From contig CAJINV010000003.1 in the NCBI GenBank assembly GCA_905178155.1, positions 9,245,979 through 9,309,978 on the forward strand: a stretch of 64,000 nt of DNA, in the 5' to 3' direction. This DNA comes from Amoebophrya sp. A120. Taxonomy: Eukaryota; Sar; Dinophyceae; Syndiniales; Amoebophryaceae. Shown here piece after piece: positions 12,701-23,949 of the stretch (position 1 is its first letter; every line of letters begins with the position of its first letter). The notes under the pieces were generated by a model, which was given only the letters and a program-made list of their open reading frames with translations, did not search any database and was not told where the DNA came from. A program made the translations under genes and the position numbers.

Positions 12701-15700
12701 ACCGTTCCGCCCCTCGACTCCGAGATCGGGATTTGTGGCAGCGGCAGGCGGATCCTTGGCCGGATCAAAACGCGGACAGAAGGGACGCCGGGGGCTCGCG
12801 ACATGGCCGCAGCCGTATTTTTGCTTCAAGGCTGCGTCAATTTTCGCATTGATCTCTTGTATGGAAGCGTCAGGATTGAAATCGACAAAGTTGTAATGCA
12901 TGAAATCGATACCAGTTGGAAGCTCAGTTTCCAAGCGGTGCATGACAAATTTCGGCACCGTCTAAATCTAGTCTGTCATGCTGTTTAGGGACAGGAGGCG
13001 TCTTTTATCGTGCTACTTTAGCAGCTCTATCTCAGACCCCAAACAGGCTGACAGTCAGCCTCACTTGCCATCCCTGCAAGAGAGGCACTTCATGCCTTGC
13101 AATTTATGCATGAGAAATTATTTCAACTGTGACGATTTCAATCCTGACAGTTCCATATCTTGTTCGATCGTCGTATCCCAGGAACCCCCGACCAGGGATG
13201 TGGCGGTGGCGACGTATCAAATGTAAAAATGTCTGGGTCTGGAAGAGTCATGCTGTTTTTGCATGACACAGAAGGTCTGGCATGGAAGCTCTAGCATTAC
13301 AGGTTTCGAGAAGCTTCCGCAATGTCGAATCCGCATGACAAATCCCCCACTTTGGTGACAGAAAGTGGGCAGCTTCTGCTACCCATGCATGAGAGATTTT
13401 TCTGTGTTCTGAAATGTGCATTACAAGTTCGGATTCTTCCAGACCCAGACACTTTTACATATGATACGACGCCCAGATCCACAACTTCTTGGAAGTTAAA
13501 CACCATGATGTCTCGCGGAACTTCCGGGAGAACGCGCGTCAATTCTTGCAGAGGATCCGTCGTACCGCCCACATTCCACGTGCAGGTGAAAAGCGTGAAA
13601 TTGCCGACGTGTAGCTTCTTACGGTGCTCTCGTGATACCAAAAGTAGCGTCAGAGCGGTGCCAGTGAGCTGACGGCAGCTTTCTTGTCTGGGTGTGGCGG
13701 GCCGCCGCGCCGGCGAAACAACAAGACCAGTGGCCTCGCAGTGCCGTGCGTTGTGCCACTGCTGGGCATCATAGACTGCGCTCTTTTTTTTTTAAGTAAT
13801 TAAAGGTGTGTAGCGGCCGCTCAAACTCGTGCCGGAAAGTCGCAAGCTTCTTGCAATCAAAAAACCAAGGCCGGTCCGCTCGCTGTGCCCGGCCCCCGGA
13901 CCTTCACCAGGGCCGAGCCTTTTGACGCCCGGCCCCGGAGAATCGACATCGGCGGGCGCCACAGTACACGGGCGGGCTTTCAGTTTTTCGCCTTTGCGGA
14001 CATTTTCATACGTTTTCATGTTTTTCGCTCCCGCTTTTTACAATCTATCACAAGCGCCACCGCTCCTTTTCCTTTCCTATCTTTCCAACTTGTTTCCGGA
14101 CAATAACTGGCCGACTCACGATTCGGGTGGCCGCATTTCCGGCCCTCAAATGTGAGCACAAGTGATGCCCTCACCATCCAACGACCTCACTTTTTCCTTA
14201 CTTTCCGCTGTTGCTTTTTTGGCGTCTCCGTTTTCGCGTGCAAAAACTAAATCGCGAGAATCCGCACGTCGCAGCGGCGCTACTTTCGCCCGCTCCCCAC
14301 CTGCGTCGTTCTTTAAACTGACGGCACTGGACAGAATCCAGGTGGGCTTATTTGACGCAAAAAACCAAGTGAGCCGATCAGACTCAGAGTTAGAAAGTGA
14401 CAACAATATTTTTGCATGTGTCAAAAATAAAAGCCTCCGGATCGCTCCAAAATTGCCGGTAGGGTTTCTACTTGCTGCATGTCAAGAAAGCCGCCAGGTT
14501 AGAACACTCGCGAGGACCTCACTCCATACAATATTCTGAAAGCGTTCGGAAAGCGGTGGGCTACGCAGCAAAGCGTCGAGACACTCTTGTCGTGTCGCAT
14601 CTTCCACTAACGCGTTGTATTTGCGCGCGACGGACCTCCAGGCGAATTCGTAGTGCGAGTGCTTGCCCTCCCGCAGGAACGTAGAATAGATGGAGGCCAC
14701 GCCAGTTGTCTGCTCGCTAACTTGATCGCCAGCATCCGCCCACAGGACTTGCAAACCCCCTCGAACGCGCTGCTCGTCGCCGGGCACTAGCAGGCCAGTC
14801 CCGATGCCTACCGTAGCCTCCGCCGAGCTCCTCATCGCGTCGTGCGAATGCCGCTGCGGGTCCCTGAAACTTGCCTCCCCACCTGCTCCATTGTATCCTT
14901 CGCCCGTTCCGCCACTTTCTTTTTCCGCTGCGTGCGACGAGGTAGAAAAGTAGTCAAAAAAACTCTGCCCCCACCCCGGCGCGTCGGCTTCCGGCATCTG
15001 TTTTTCCAGTTGCTGTGACGTCGACTTGGAAGTAGGCAGGGTGGGCACGGGACCACCAAAAAGACGTGTGGGAACCGCGGCACCGACGGCGGCTCTGGAG
15101 GCGGAGGCGCTCTGCTCCGCGCCGTTCGGACATGAACCGTCGTCGTTCTTGACTTGTTTTGGCTCTATTCCTGCGATGAAATCGTGAATGCTTTGCCTCG
15201 TATTTGCTTTTCCAACGCTCCGGGAAGGAGCCGCGGCAGAGCACTTAGGGGATCGTGGGGTTTGCGACGACGAGGCATGATGTGGCTGAGCCACAATCTC
15301 GATCGGCCCGACGCTCGTTAGTGCATCCGGACGCGAGAGCGCATGGCCGCCCTTTATTTTATTTGTGGGGGATGCAGCACTACTCGGCGACTTTCCTGCT
15401 GCGCGGCGCTTTTCCTCGGCAAGAAAAACCTGCTGCACGAACCACCAACAAAAACCAAACTGCATCAGGTTTGTGCGATCCAGGCAATCCATGCAATTCG
15501 TGCGCACGACGCCCGACTGCCGAGTCCTCCACACGCACGGATGTGGTTGTACTGGACTTTCTCCAGCACTTCCGCACGCGTCGCCCGGCTCGTGCGCTTC
15601 ATGATCGGAGGTCCGTCCATGCACTACGTCCTGTGCGCCGCGGCGTCCTGATTCGCCAGCACTTCTATCAAACGTCGTCTGGTGTGTCAGCACCGCCACT

Positions 15701-18700
15701 TGGTGCTCGGGCAAACCGTCACAGCTCGCGAACCCGTACTCTTCGAGTTCCGGCCGCCACTTGTCCATATCAAGTGCAAAAGTGTCTGGGTCTGGAAGAT
15801 TCCGAGATTTGTCATGCATATTTCTCATGACCCATGATGCCTGTGGTGCATGATCTAGCATCACAGACTTTTAGAGGGCTTCCTGATGCAACTTCCGCAT
15901 GAGAAATGCCCTGTCCGTGTAGCACAAACTGTACCCCTCTTGCTGGTCACGCAATACAAATTTTTTTGGAGTCCAAAGTTAGCATCACAAATTCCAACCT
16001 TCCAGACCCAGACATTTTTACATTTGATAGTCCACCTCTGCAAACAATTCCTCCACACTCGTAAGTCCCTTGTGGTTGCAGGATCGTGTGTAGAACTGCT
16101 TCCGCCCCATACTCAAAAAAAACATGATGCCTATGGTGCGTGTTCTGCTTTACACGTCAGAAACTCGTCCGGGGATCTGCATAGCACAAGTTTGTGCTCT
16201 ACTGACTAGGCATACGTATGCAGAAATTGCATGACAAGCACAACAAGTAAGGGGTGGCGGGGAAGTTTTCAAACAGCGTACGAAGTCGAAGTGCTTCAGC
16301 AGAAGGCAGCGACGCGCCCCAGCGGCTGCCCCTGATATTGCACCGTAGTCATCGGGCCCATTCGCGCGCGCGCTGCTCGAGGGGGACCCGCCCGAGGACG
16401 GAGACGAGCTCCCGAGCTGCTCCATCCGGAGCGGCGCCACGCCGCCCGTTTTTCCGGTGCAGTGCGTGGTGGTCTTGTCGTGTCCTCGCGTGGTCGCGGA
16501 AACGCCGTCCACCGCGTGCAGCCGCAATTCGGCGGCGCGCCCGCTATCCTGAGCCGCCGTCGTTCGTGGTGGCGTCACCGTGACGTCGCTGCCCCTTGGT
16601 GGAACACCACGGTCTGTGCCTGCGGGTCCCTGGGCGTCGGAGTGAACAGCTACTGAGACCGCGTCGGATGTACGGAGGAGCTCCGCATCTTTGGGAGCGG
16701 TTGTTGTAGAAGAGGGTGTGGTCGTGCCAACGGCTGTGTTGAGACTGTCTTCTCCTCCTGGCACGACCCCAGAAATGTTGCTGCACGCAGGTGAAGGGAC
16801 CACCGCACCAGCAGAGCTGCTGACGGAAACTGATGCAGCGACAGCCCCACAGTTGTTCTTGAGGCCCTTAGTACTCAACCGCGGCAGCTTCGAAGCCACG
16901 GCACGGCTATCGCGATGCCGAACTTCGCGTAGGTACTCCTGCACTTGCTCCTGCAAGGAGTCGACTAGCATTTGCTCTCCTGCTTTTTTGTCCTATTACA
17001 ATGAAAAATGCCCCCACCCCCGAACTTGGAAGCATTTGTATTGCAAACCTTTCCAAATGAAACATTCGCCCTCTTGCATCTATCAGCATTACAGGTTTCC
17101 AGTCGTGAATAGCGAAAATTTGTATTGCAAAAGACCCCAGCAAGAGCGGCGCTTGTCATGCAGGCAGCGCGATACACGCCTAGACTCTGCATCAGAAAGA
17201 TAAGACTCGTACTCCTTTCATGCATGACAAAAAGTTTTCATTTGGAAACTTCGCATCACAAATTCTTGCAATTTTAGGGGTGGGGGCATTTTTCACTGTA
17301 ATATGTCCGACAGCAAGTTCACGTACATCACGCAACCATACATCCTCTCCAGGCCTTCCTGGTGCTTTCGGAATCCCTCCTTTGCAAACTGCGGATGCGC
17401 GCCATCAAGAGGAAGAATCCCCGCTTCCAGTGGTTCAACATCCACGTGCTTTGCTTTCTTTCTATCGATATCGTGTGCACACGACCCAGCACCATTGTCC
17501 TCACATGTGTACATACATTCCTTCGGAGATACCGGGCGAAGGCCCTCTATTGTTCGGCGCCCCAAAACGAGCACCAGCAGGGAGGTGATAGTACCTCTAT
17601 TTGTCTAGGTGCTAGCTATGGACGCGCTCGACGCCTCTTCTGGTGCCGTAGACCAAACAGCAGTATTCAAGATGGAGCACCGGCGGTAGGATGCGATAGA
17701 AAGCTCTCGATCATTATTTGAAGAGCGCCTTCTGGTCTTCGCAATTTGCGTATACAACTAAACGCATGAGAATCACAGATCTCCTTTGGAACATGGAGAG
17801 CGGGATAAATTTTTCCTGATGATACTCACGGGTCAGCTCCGGAATTCCCATTGCATTTTGCTCCCAGAACAGCGGCACCGATCCCCGTATTTGTATAAAG
17901 CTGTATTGCGTGAACAATGTCGCTGCACCAGCCGTCGTGGCCGAGGGCGTTGTACTAGCAGCAATCGACAAAGATGCAGCGGTCCTGGTGAGCTGTGCGA
18001 GCTGTTCCAATTCGCAGAAGTTAGCAACGTCCCCCGCGTCGTCCATGCCTCGACATGCATACCGAGTGCCAACCCGGCGACAAGAGCGTCGCACGATCAA
18101 CAAGAGCCGGACTGAGGCGGACGAAGGGACTGGACGGCCGGAGCATCCGCTAGCGGGGTCGCTGGCGCTACCCGACGTCGCCATTTCGCAGCCTCTATGG
18201 CCGTTCGTAGCCTTGACATTTTTTTCCTCCCGTGCTGTTGACCCAGTACAATCTGTTGCAGCGCTAGTCGCCTTTCCGCAGGACGCAGGAAAGAAAGTGG
18301 TCGGCTCTCTCACCAGCCCACTAGTAGGAGACTGCAATCCCTGAGGCAACGTAACGTCTTGGTTCGTCCCCAAATTCGGTTGGCTGGGACGGTTGCCTTT
18401 GGCGTACACTCTGTGCGTGCCGGCGTCTTGAGGCACGACGTTGCCTGAGTTTTCTCCCTTTGCGACTGCTCGTCCAGTTCGCGAGGACATACGCTCGGCT
18501 CGCTCGTGGGTGGCACGGTTGTAATCCGCCGGCGACAGAAAAGACACATCATCTATCGCACGCTCCCCGACAAATCCCTGCATAAGCACAGAGAGCCACG
18601 CCTGCGTTCGTGTGTCCTGATGAAGAAAAATCCGTGCCATCTCGTGGTTCCAGACAAACCGTACGTCCGCTGTTTCGAAAAGAAAGTGCTGTGTGTTCTC

Positions 18701-19670
18701 GTAGGAAGCTGACAGTCGCCCACTAGCGGCACGGGGGATTCCGCCTGGGCCTACCGAAATCGGTTTTGCAGGAGGTTCCTGCTGCCGCGCTGCCGGTCCT
18801 ACTACACATGGGCCTCGTTGGTTAGCGGCATCCGCAGTTCCAGTTCCCGTCCCCGACTGCATTTTGACTTCAGTGTTAGCCGCCGAAAGAGAGGAGCTCA
18901 CCGATACGGGCGCGCCGCACCCATCTCGGAGGTGCGAGCGAGTCGAACTAGGCGTACTACGGAGCGCACCCGGCGCAGTCGTTGCGGACGAGTTGTTGTA
19001 CATGGCCAACTTGCGCTGCAGTGTGCGAGTGAGGTCGATCTCGTTGCTGAAGTAGAACCCGGAAGATTGCAGGAGGCGCTCCAGACCCTGGATTTTTTGT
19101 GCGTGTACAGTACTCGTACTATTTTGCGCACTGTTAATGGGCAGTAACTCCACCTGGGCGACCCGGAATATTTTTCCGTACGAAGGGCTCCGGTTGCAGC
19201 CGCCGGCATGGTCGGGTGCGGCCCAGTGGTCACTCGTTGCAGAAGAGCCGGGAAAGAAACTGAACGGGCGCGACGAGGGCCGATCGTCGACGTGCTCGCG
19301 CTGCTTCTTGCTGGTCGTGCCGGCGCCCGAGAAAAAGGGGTACGCGCCCTCAGGGTACAGGTCCAACACTTCAGTGGCCTTGCTGCAGTACAGGAGGTAA
19401 TGCATGCGCTTTTCGAGCGACAGGATTCCAAACAACGCCAAACAGCTCCTCGGAGGGTGTTTTGTCGTGTTACGCTGAAGCCCGAGGGGGGTCTCGTGCA
19501 GCAACGGCATGGAATGCAAATAGTACTCCGATCGGGATGTGAAAAGATGTAGACTCCTTGAAATTCTTGTGCTCGGCGGGCAGTCGCAGCCTGAGCTCTG
19601 CAAAAATGCCCGGCGCAGAAGCACGCCCCTTTTTTGCTCGTCATGGTCGTCTTTCAAACTCACTATGCTT
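9768..19670 (-). CDS. Synaptojanin-like phosphoinositide phosphatase (SAC + inositol 5-phosphatase)
   Basis: The protein should remove phosphates from membrane phosphoinositides, with a SAC domain and a 5-phosphatase domain in one chain, as in synaptojanins acting in endocytosis and membrane traffic. The SAC part is seen as GFYFSNEIDLTRTLQR, VANFCELEQ, IRGSVPLFWEQ, MYGCVMYVNLLSDKKAGEQ, the catalytic CX5R loop RTNCMDCLDRTN (near 15471-15510) and LWADAGDQVSEQTTG. The 5-phosphatase part is seen as FTCTWNVGG, FNFQEVVDLG, FANVHLESG, GDFNFRL, PAWCDRILFAG and SDHRPV. Approximate exons run 17830-19670, 17309-17590, 16282-16993, 16030-16098, ~14490-15767, 13467-13769, 13158-13214, 12352-12859, 11578-12044, 10686-11424, 10090-10137 and 9768-9898. 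Introns 16099-16281 and 11425-11577 have GT-AG ends. Seven others are introners. Low-complexity Ser/Thr/Gly inserts interrupt the SAC domain. The start codon was not found and probably lies in an exon upstream of 19670. Confidence 0.9.
9899..10089. mobile_element. Introner element, family D, in the synaptojanin-like gene
   Basis: The 191-bp element begins TATCCAGAAAAAAAAGTGTG and ends with the imperfect complement (acacagtttttttcttgcata). The TSD TCCAT occurs at 9894-9898 and 10090-10094. Removing the element and one TSD joins codons for HDREEHG to ELSGTPPMPG in frame. The terminal sequence resembles the elements at 24700 and 60960. Confidence 0.85.
10138..10685. mobile_element. Introner element, family A, in the synaptojanin-like gene
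   Basis: The 548-bp element has TIRs carrying TGTCTGGGTCTGGAA and its complement near the two ends, and the TSD AGGTA at 10133-10137 and 10686-10690. Excision joins SDHRPVVLDY to LEGVLLEFHD in frame. It is about twice as long as other family A members and holds a short GCATC-type microsatellite (10284-10313), so it may have grown or contain a nested insertion. Confidence 0.85.
12045..12351. mobile_element. Introner element, family C, in the 5-phosphatase domain
   Basis: The 307-bp element has ends TATTACAATGAAAAATGCCC and the imperfect complement GGGGGCTTTTTTCACTTTGATA-like terminus. The TSD GCTGG occurs at 12040-12044 and 12352-12356. Excision joins GAVVLNFQL to LDTTLCFANVHLESG, restoring the 5-phosphatase core without a gap. 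No placement of the cut within the TSD gives GT-AG. One placement gives CT-AG. Confidence 0.92.
12860..13157. mobile_element. Introner element, family B, in the 5-phosphatase domain
   Basis: The 298-bp element has ends TATGGAAGCGTCAGGATTGA and the complement ending TTCCATA. The TSD TCTTG occurs at 12855-12859 and 13158-13162. Excision joins SWDTTIEQ to EINAKIDAALKQ in frame. Its interior is clearly homologous to the element at 33563-33914 in the GH27 gene (shared GCATGACAAATTTCGG and TTTGTCATGCTGTTT-like segments). Confidence 0.92.
13215..13466. mobile_element. Introner element, family A, in the 5-phosphatase domain
   Basis: The 252-bp element starts TATCAAATGTAAAAATGTCT and ends with the complement ACACTTTTACATATGATA. 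The TSD CGACG occurs at 13210-13214 and 13467-13471. Excision joins FNFQEVVDLG to VATATSLVGG in frame. Only 57 bp separate it from the next element at 12860-13157. Confidence 0.92.
15768..16029. mobile_element. Introner element, family A, in the SAC domain
   Basis: The 262-bp element has TIRs TATCAAGTGCAAAAGTGTCT and the complement ending ACATTTTTACATTTGATA. The TSD GTCCA occurs at 15763-15767 and 16030-16034. Excision joins ELFAEVD to KWRPELEEYG in frame. The interior matches the 263-bp element at 28726 (both contain GCATGAGAAATGCCCT followed by GTAGCACAAA). Confidence 0.92.
16994..17303. mobile_element. Introner element, family C, in the SAC domain
   Basis: The 310-bp element has ends TATTACAATGAAAAATGCCC and the complement ending TTTTTCACTGTAATA. 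The TSD TGTCC occurs at 16989-16993 and 17304-17308. Excision joins CVMYVNLLSD to KKAGEQMLVDSL, restoring the conserved NLL...K.GE stretch of SAC domains. Its ends match those of the element at 12045. Confidence 0.92.
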
Positions 19671-20026
19671 TCTTGGTTGAGCACAAACTAACGCAACGTT
19701 TGCCGGCACGCAAGCATACTTGTTGCCTCTGATGCATTGAAACAAACCTGCTCGAGCTATTTGCACTCGATACCCTCCATTCTACAGCTACGGCGGCAGA
19801 TCTGCAGAAACGCGCTCTTCGGTTCGTCCTCTGCTCCATCACGGAGGGCGCGCTCCCGGCGTTCGACGAACAAGTGGGCGCATCATATGCAAAACGTACC
19901 ATGAACCTGTGCGTCCCGGCCGCTATGAATTTCGGCACTAGAGGTCTTTTGTTCACCGAGGTTCGCGCGGTCATACATATTCATGCGCAGTGGCAGTGGG
20001 CGGTCAATGTTACTTCATTATGAAAG

Positions 20027-20305
20027 CTATTTCGAGGATAGCGGCCACGCTTCGCGAGCACATGATCCCCTCCCTACAAGGGCTGCGTAGGAAGAGGCAA
20101 CAAACCTAAAAAACGGGATAGCACGACCCCGTTGTTTACATTCCGCAGATATTGAACATTTTTGAGTAGTTTCAGGTATGACTTTCCTGCGTGTGTAGAA
20201 GAGCTTGGCTAAAATCAAAAAAACTGCCAAAATCCATACAAGATCAAAATGGTGACTAGTACGTGTACGCTCCTTCTTGTGCTTGTGATAGCCCGTCTGT
20301 GACAT
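20027..20305 (-). CDS. Possible small single-pass membrane protein
   Basis: From the ATG at 20305 the frame encodes ~92 residues with one strongly hydrophobic stretch (FDLVWILAVFLILAKLF, about residues 20-40), preceded by a Lys/Arg/His-rich segment and followed by basic residues. Nothing identifies a family. The frame could instead be an exon of a longer gene, since it also remains open a little upstream of the ATG. Confidence 0.3.
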   Translation of the reverse strand: MSQTGYHKHKKERTRTSHHFDLVWILAVFLILAKLFYTRRKVIPETTQKCSISAECKQRGRAIPFFRFVASSYAALVGRGSCAREAWPLSSK

Positions 20306-20339
20306 GAATGTGTAGCGACTGTTCGGTTGCGCCACGCAT

Positions 20340-23050
20340 CCACTCGAAACGAAGGAGAATTGATGTCCTAAGACACCGCTTTACGCATCCGCTCCGTCCC
20401 TGCAGACTCCGCCTCGGTTAGGCATCCATTCGTTCCCTCACCGTCCTAGTTCTCGTCGAGGTAAAAAAGCAATAACATGCGCTGGCCACGCTGCCACCAT
20501 CATGTACGGGATGAAGCCAACCCCTTCACACAGCATCAGACCGGGTGCTGCAAGTCAGCGTCTTCGTCTCAGAGCAAACGTCGCCCAGAATGAAGATGTG
20601 GCGCGCAGAAGACCTCAGGTCGGTCGCGCGCGGCTGCTGTCTGCGCAGACTTACGGCAGAAGTGCTGCTCTCTCTTTCCAAGCTTTGCCCTTCTTCATGC
20701 CAAGCTCTCGCTGATGATGTCCAGCTGTGACTTTGCGTGGCAGTATTTGGCGTGGCTACGCGCTGCCAACATGGTGTTGAGTCGCGGCAGCGGCAGGCTG
20801 TACTCGAGACATAAACAAGCAGGGGCTGTGGACATGGGGACTCTGCCCCGAGAGTTTTGCCGCACGTCGTGTCACTGCCATGATTTGCCTGATGAGTTCC
20901 GCTTTCTTGCACTCTAAGAGCAATCAATCGCTCACGGTCACGCTGCAAACAAATTCAGTGGATTAACAGACTATGAGAGCCACTGCAGGCTTCTCATCCG
21001 ACTTCTATACTTGGCCAGTTGCGGACACATAGTTAGCGCAGCGTCCTCAGGAACGTCTTAGGACAGTAACCATAGCATAGCTTATCATGGGAATTGGCTG
21101 GCTGGCGCTTCTGCCTTCTGGTGAAGATCGCAATCTTCGAAGTAGAGCTGGCATTACTAAATACACGTGAGCAGAGAAAACTCACCCGAAAGTGTCGGAC
21201 TACGGTCTCTGCCTCTCCGGAGCAGGAGATTTTGGCATCCTGGAAAACGGAAACGCACAGCGCATGTGGTCATGGTTGCAGCGCCACAAACCTTCCTCGG
21301 TGTATAGCTCGATCAGCCTGGTGCTGGCTTATTCTTCTGCATTTTCTCAATTCCAGTTAATACGGTTTACATTTTCATTTATGTTTATCGGTCATAACTT
21401 TTGAAAGTGACAGACACTTCAAACGACGAAGCAGAAAACATATCGCGCGAGTCTGATGCGGAGGTAGCTCGTGATGGTGATAGCTCAGAGGTGAGGTCAA
21501 AAGCCCTCGTACAGATTCATCATGAGGTCAAAAATCATCTGAATTTGTTGTCTACAAGTACTATGGAACGAGCTCGCTGGTTCTTGCTCGTGCAGAAGTG
21601 GTACTAACGGACCGCGCCTTTCCAGGTGCTGTCGTCTGACAACAACAGACGGAAAGAAAATGAATGCACGCAGCAGCAGCACACGAAGGCTCAGACCAGC
21701 ACTTCTAACCGATCGCGAAGTATCTAGGAAGCGGCGACTGCAAGTCGTGCGTATCTTCATCTTGACGAGAATTGCATAGCGCGCTCTTCCGTTCTTTTTA
21801 ATGCAAAAATCGAAAGACAGGATCAGGAAAAGGAAAACAAGCGTAGAAATACCAGCCACGGCCCCGCCAACTACGCGATGAATCCACAAAGTGAAAGTAG
21901 AATCTAACGCAACGCCTACCAGAAGACCGATAGTATTTCATTGGGTTTTATTTGGCCGATTATCTTCTAACACTAATGCAAGTCAGGCCGCGTTGCCCTA
22001 CGGAACTTTCCTTCTCGCTCAGACCGTCTCCATCTCGGTGAATATAACATGGTAGTGAAGAAGATATAGCAAGTACTACGGCAAAAAAATGCTTTACGGA
22101 CCGAACGAAAGAATCCGCACAAGAGCTGACGCTGTGGTGGATTCTTTGCTCGTCACTGCGGGGTTGCAGTTATTTCCCAACAATTACAGTTGCTTATTTT
22201 GGATTTTTTGGGAGGAGTAAATATCTAAAAAAGTTATCAGTGTGTCTGCTGGCTTTCAACCACAGGAAAGTCCATCGCATGTGTGCGCATGCAAGGAAAG
22301 TCTCGCGCTTGTTCGCTTTATATCCATTCATGTGCTTCACTTCTAGAAGGTGAAGCCATGTGCTTTATGTAAAAATATCAAAGAGAAGTAAAGTAAGTAA
22401 AAATATACAATAAACAAAAGTCGTTTCAACAATATTCAACAAATCTTGCTCAAGCTTGTAGTTTAGAATCTGTATCTATATTCTCGATGTCATTGGTGCA
22501 TTCGGTTGGGAAGTGGCGGATCCTGCTCGTGCTGGTCTTCACAATCCATGATGCTGCATGATGCTGGAAAAGACGCCCCGTCTCGTAGCCTGCACATTGA
22601 GAGAGTGCGTGGCACTTTGATCCAACAAGAACGAATCTCTACGCGGAGTCTCTCAGTGTCAGTAGTGGTGCTCAGGCCCCCGCATTATACTGTTGTGCAC
22701 AATATCAAACGCAAGTGGTGCTCCTGCAGCATGACGCTTCAAGACTAGTCCTGGCGATGCCCAACGTCGAGCCTTTCGACGAGCCTACTGATTCAACTCA
22801 ATTAGTAGTCTTGTCATCAGAACAGATGAAAGACACTCCCGACAAAGGCAAAAGTAGAAGGCTTGCCAGAGAAAGTGGACGCGGCCAGTAGCAGACTCGC
22901 TGTGCCACAGATGCAGCGCAACATATTACTGGACTTCTACTTCTTTATCCCACACCGACACCACCCGCACTGATTATAGTATTATTACAAAGTGAGACTA
23001 TTTTTCCGCGGCGCTGGTTACAAGAGCTGGAAAGACGGGCGAGCGTGCAC
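20340..23050. other. Sparse region, one possible membrane-segment exon
   Basis: No gene can be supported. On the minus strand, 21497-21889 is open and its first ~35 residues form a hydrophobic stretch (AGISTLVFLFLILSFDF), which could be a membrane-segment exon, but no ATG or clear splice sites were seen. The stretch 22200-22480 is AT-rich and without long frames. Confidence 0.3.
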
Positions 23051-23059
23051 GTCGTTTGT

Positions 23060-23485
23060 TCAGGATATGGACATCTCTGGACTACTCTGGTTCGCAGCGA
23101 GGGGGAGGGCGCTCCCGTTCGCCGCGAGGGGGAGGGTGCTCCTGAGAGCGGCAGCGATCTCCTTGTGACGGCGGTCGTCGGTCCGGTGCATCGTCTGATT
23201 CGTAGAAGGATCCTCTTGTAACGGCAGGCCCTCGGGAAGCCCCTCGTCGCCAGACGCCGAGGTCGTAATGTTTGCTGTGCTGTTGGCAGGCGAGTGCTGC
23301 CGAGCAGTAGAGGACCCGGGGTGGCTATTCCTCAAAGTCGTCCCCCGACTCGACGGAGCCCGAGTACCCACGGCACCCGCTTGCTGTTGTTCTACTATCT
23401 TCCTAGCGCAGTCGTAGCCTGAGGGACTCAGCGGCCCTCGCTCGGTCTGAGCAGGATCTTTACCGCTAAGGAGCAAGTACCTCAT
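23060..23485 (-). CDS. Possible low-complexity exon, unrecognised
   Basis: This is an open minus-strand frame of ~140 codons, rich in Ser, Thr, Ala, Pro and Gly, with a short direct repeat of LPLAANGSA/LPLAANQSS near its C-terminal end. Composition is like other disordered exons in the window. It may be a downstream exon of the gene at 24.0-25.1 kb, but no splice junction could be traced. Function is unknown. Confidence 0.25.
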   Translation of the reverse strand: MRYLLLSGKDPAQTERGPLSPSGYDCARKIVEQQQAGAVGTRAPSSRGTTLRNSHPGSSTARQHSPANSTANITTSASGDEGLPEGLPLQEDPSTNQTMHRTDDRRHKEIAAALRSTLPLAANGSALPLAANQSSPEMSIS

Positions 23486-23949
23486 CCAAACCTATGCAGA
23501 TAAAGCGTACCCCGGCCTCAACATACGCAATGCACTATCATGAATGTTCTTTCCATTGCAGCAAAGCTCCCAGTGCGCGCTGATCATCACGTACTGAATT
23601 TATTTCCGGAGATCGTCGCAATGCCGTCGCGCATTTTGTTCGAATAGCAGGGGCCGGCACGAACAAGATCACGATACTTATAGCAAGGCATGCCGCATGC
23701 GACGACTTGCAACGATCATACAGTTCTCATGTGAAACTGAAGCCTCCGTGCCTTGGTAAACGGATTGCAACCCTAAAGGCAACCCATAACAAGGGTTTTG
23801 CGTTGCATTGACAGAATGCGACGTGTTTTGCTGCAGAACGTCGGCCCGCAAGGCGGAACCAATACTGCAAACCACATCTCGTCTACCATATCTATTTGTA
23901 AGAACACATTCGAAACATCTTCAAGTGTCATACATGCAAGAAGGAAAAA

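Noticed and set aside
13792-14424. Frames on both strands between the SAC and 5-phosphatase exons
   Set aside because: They fall in the intron separating the exon ending near 14490 from the one starting at 13769; no conserved residues.
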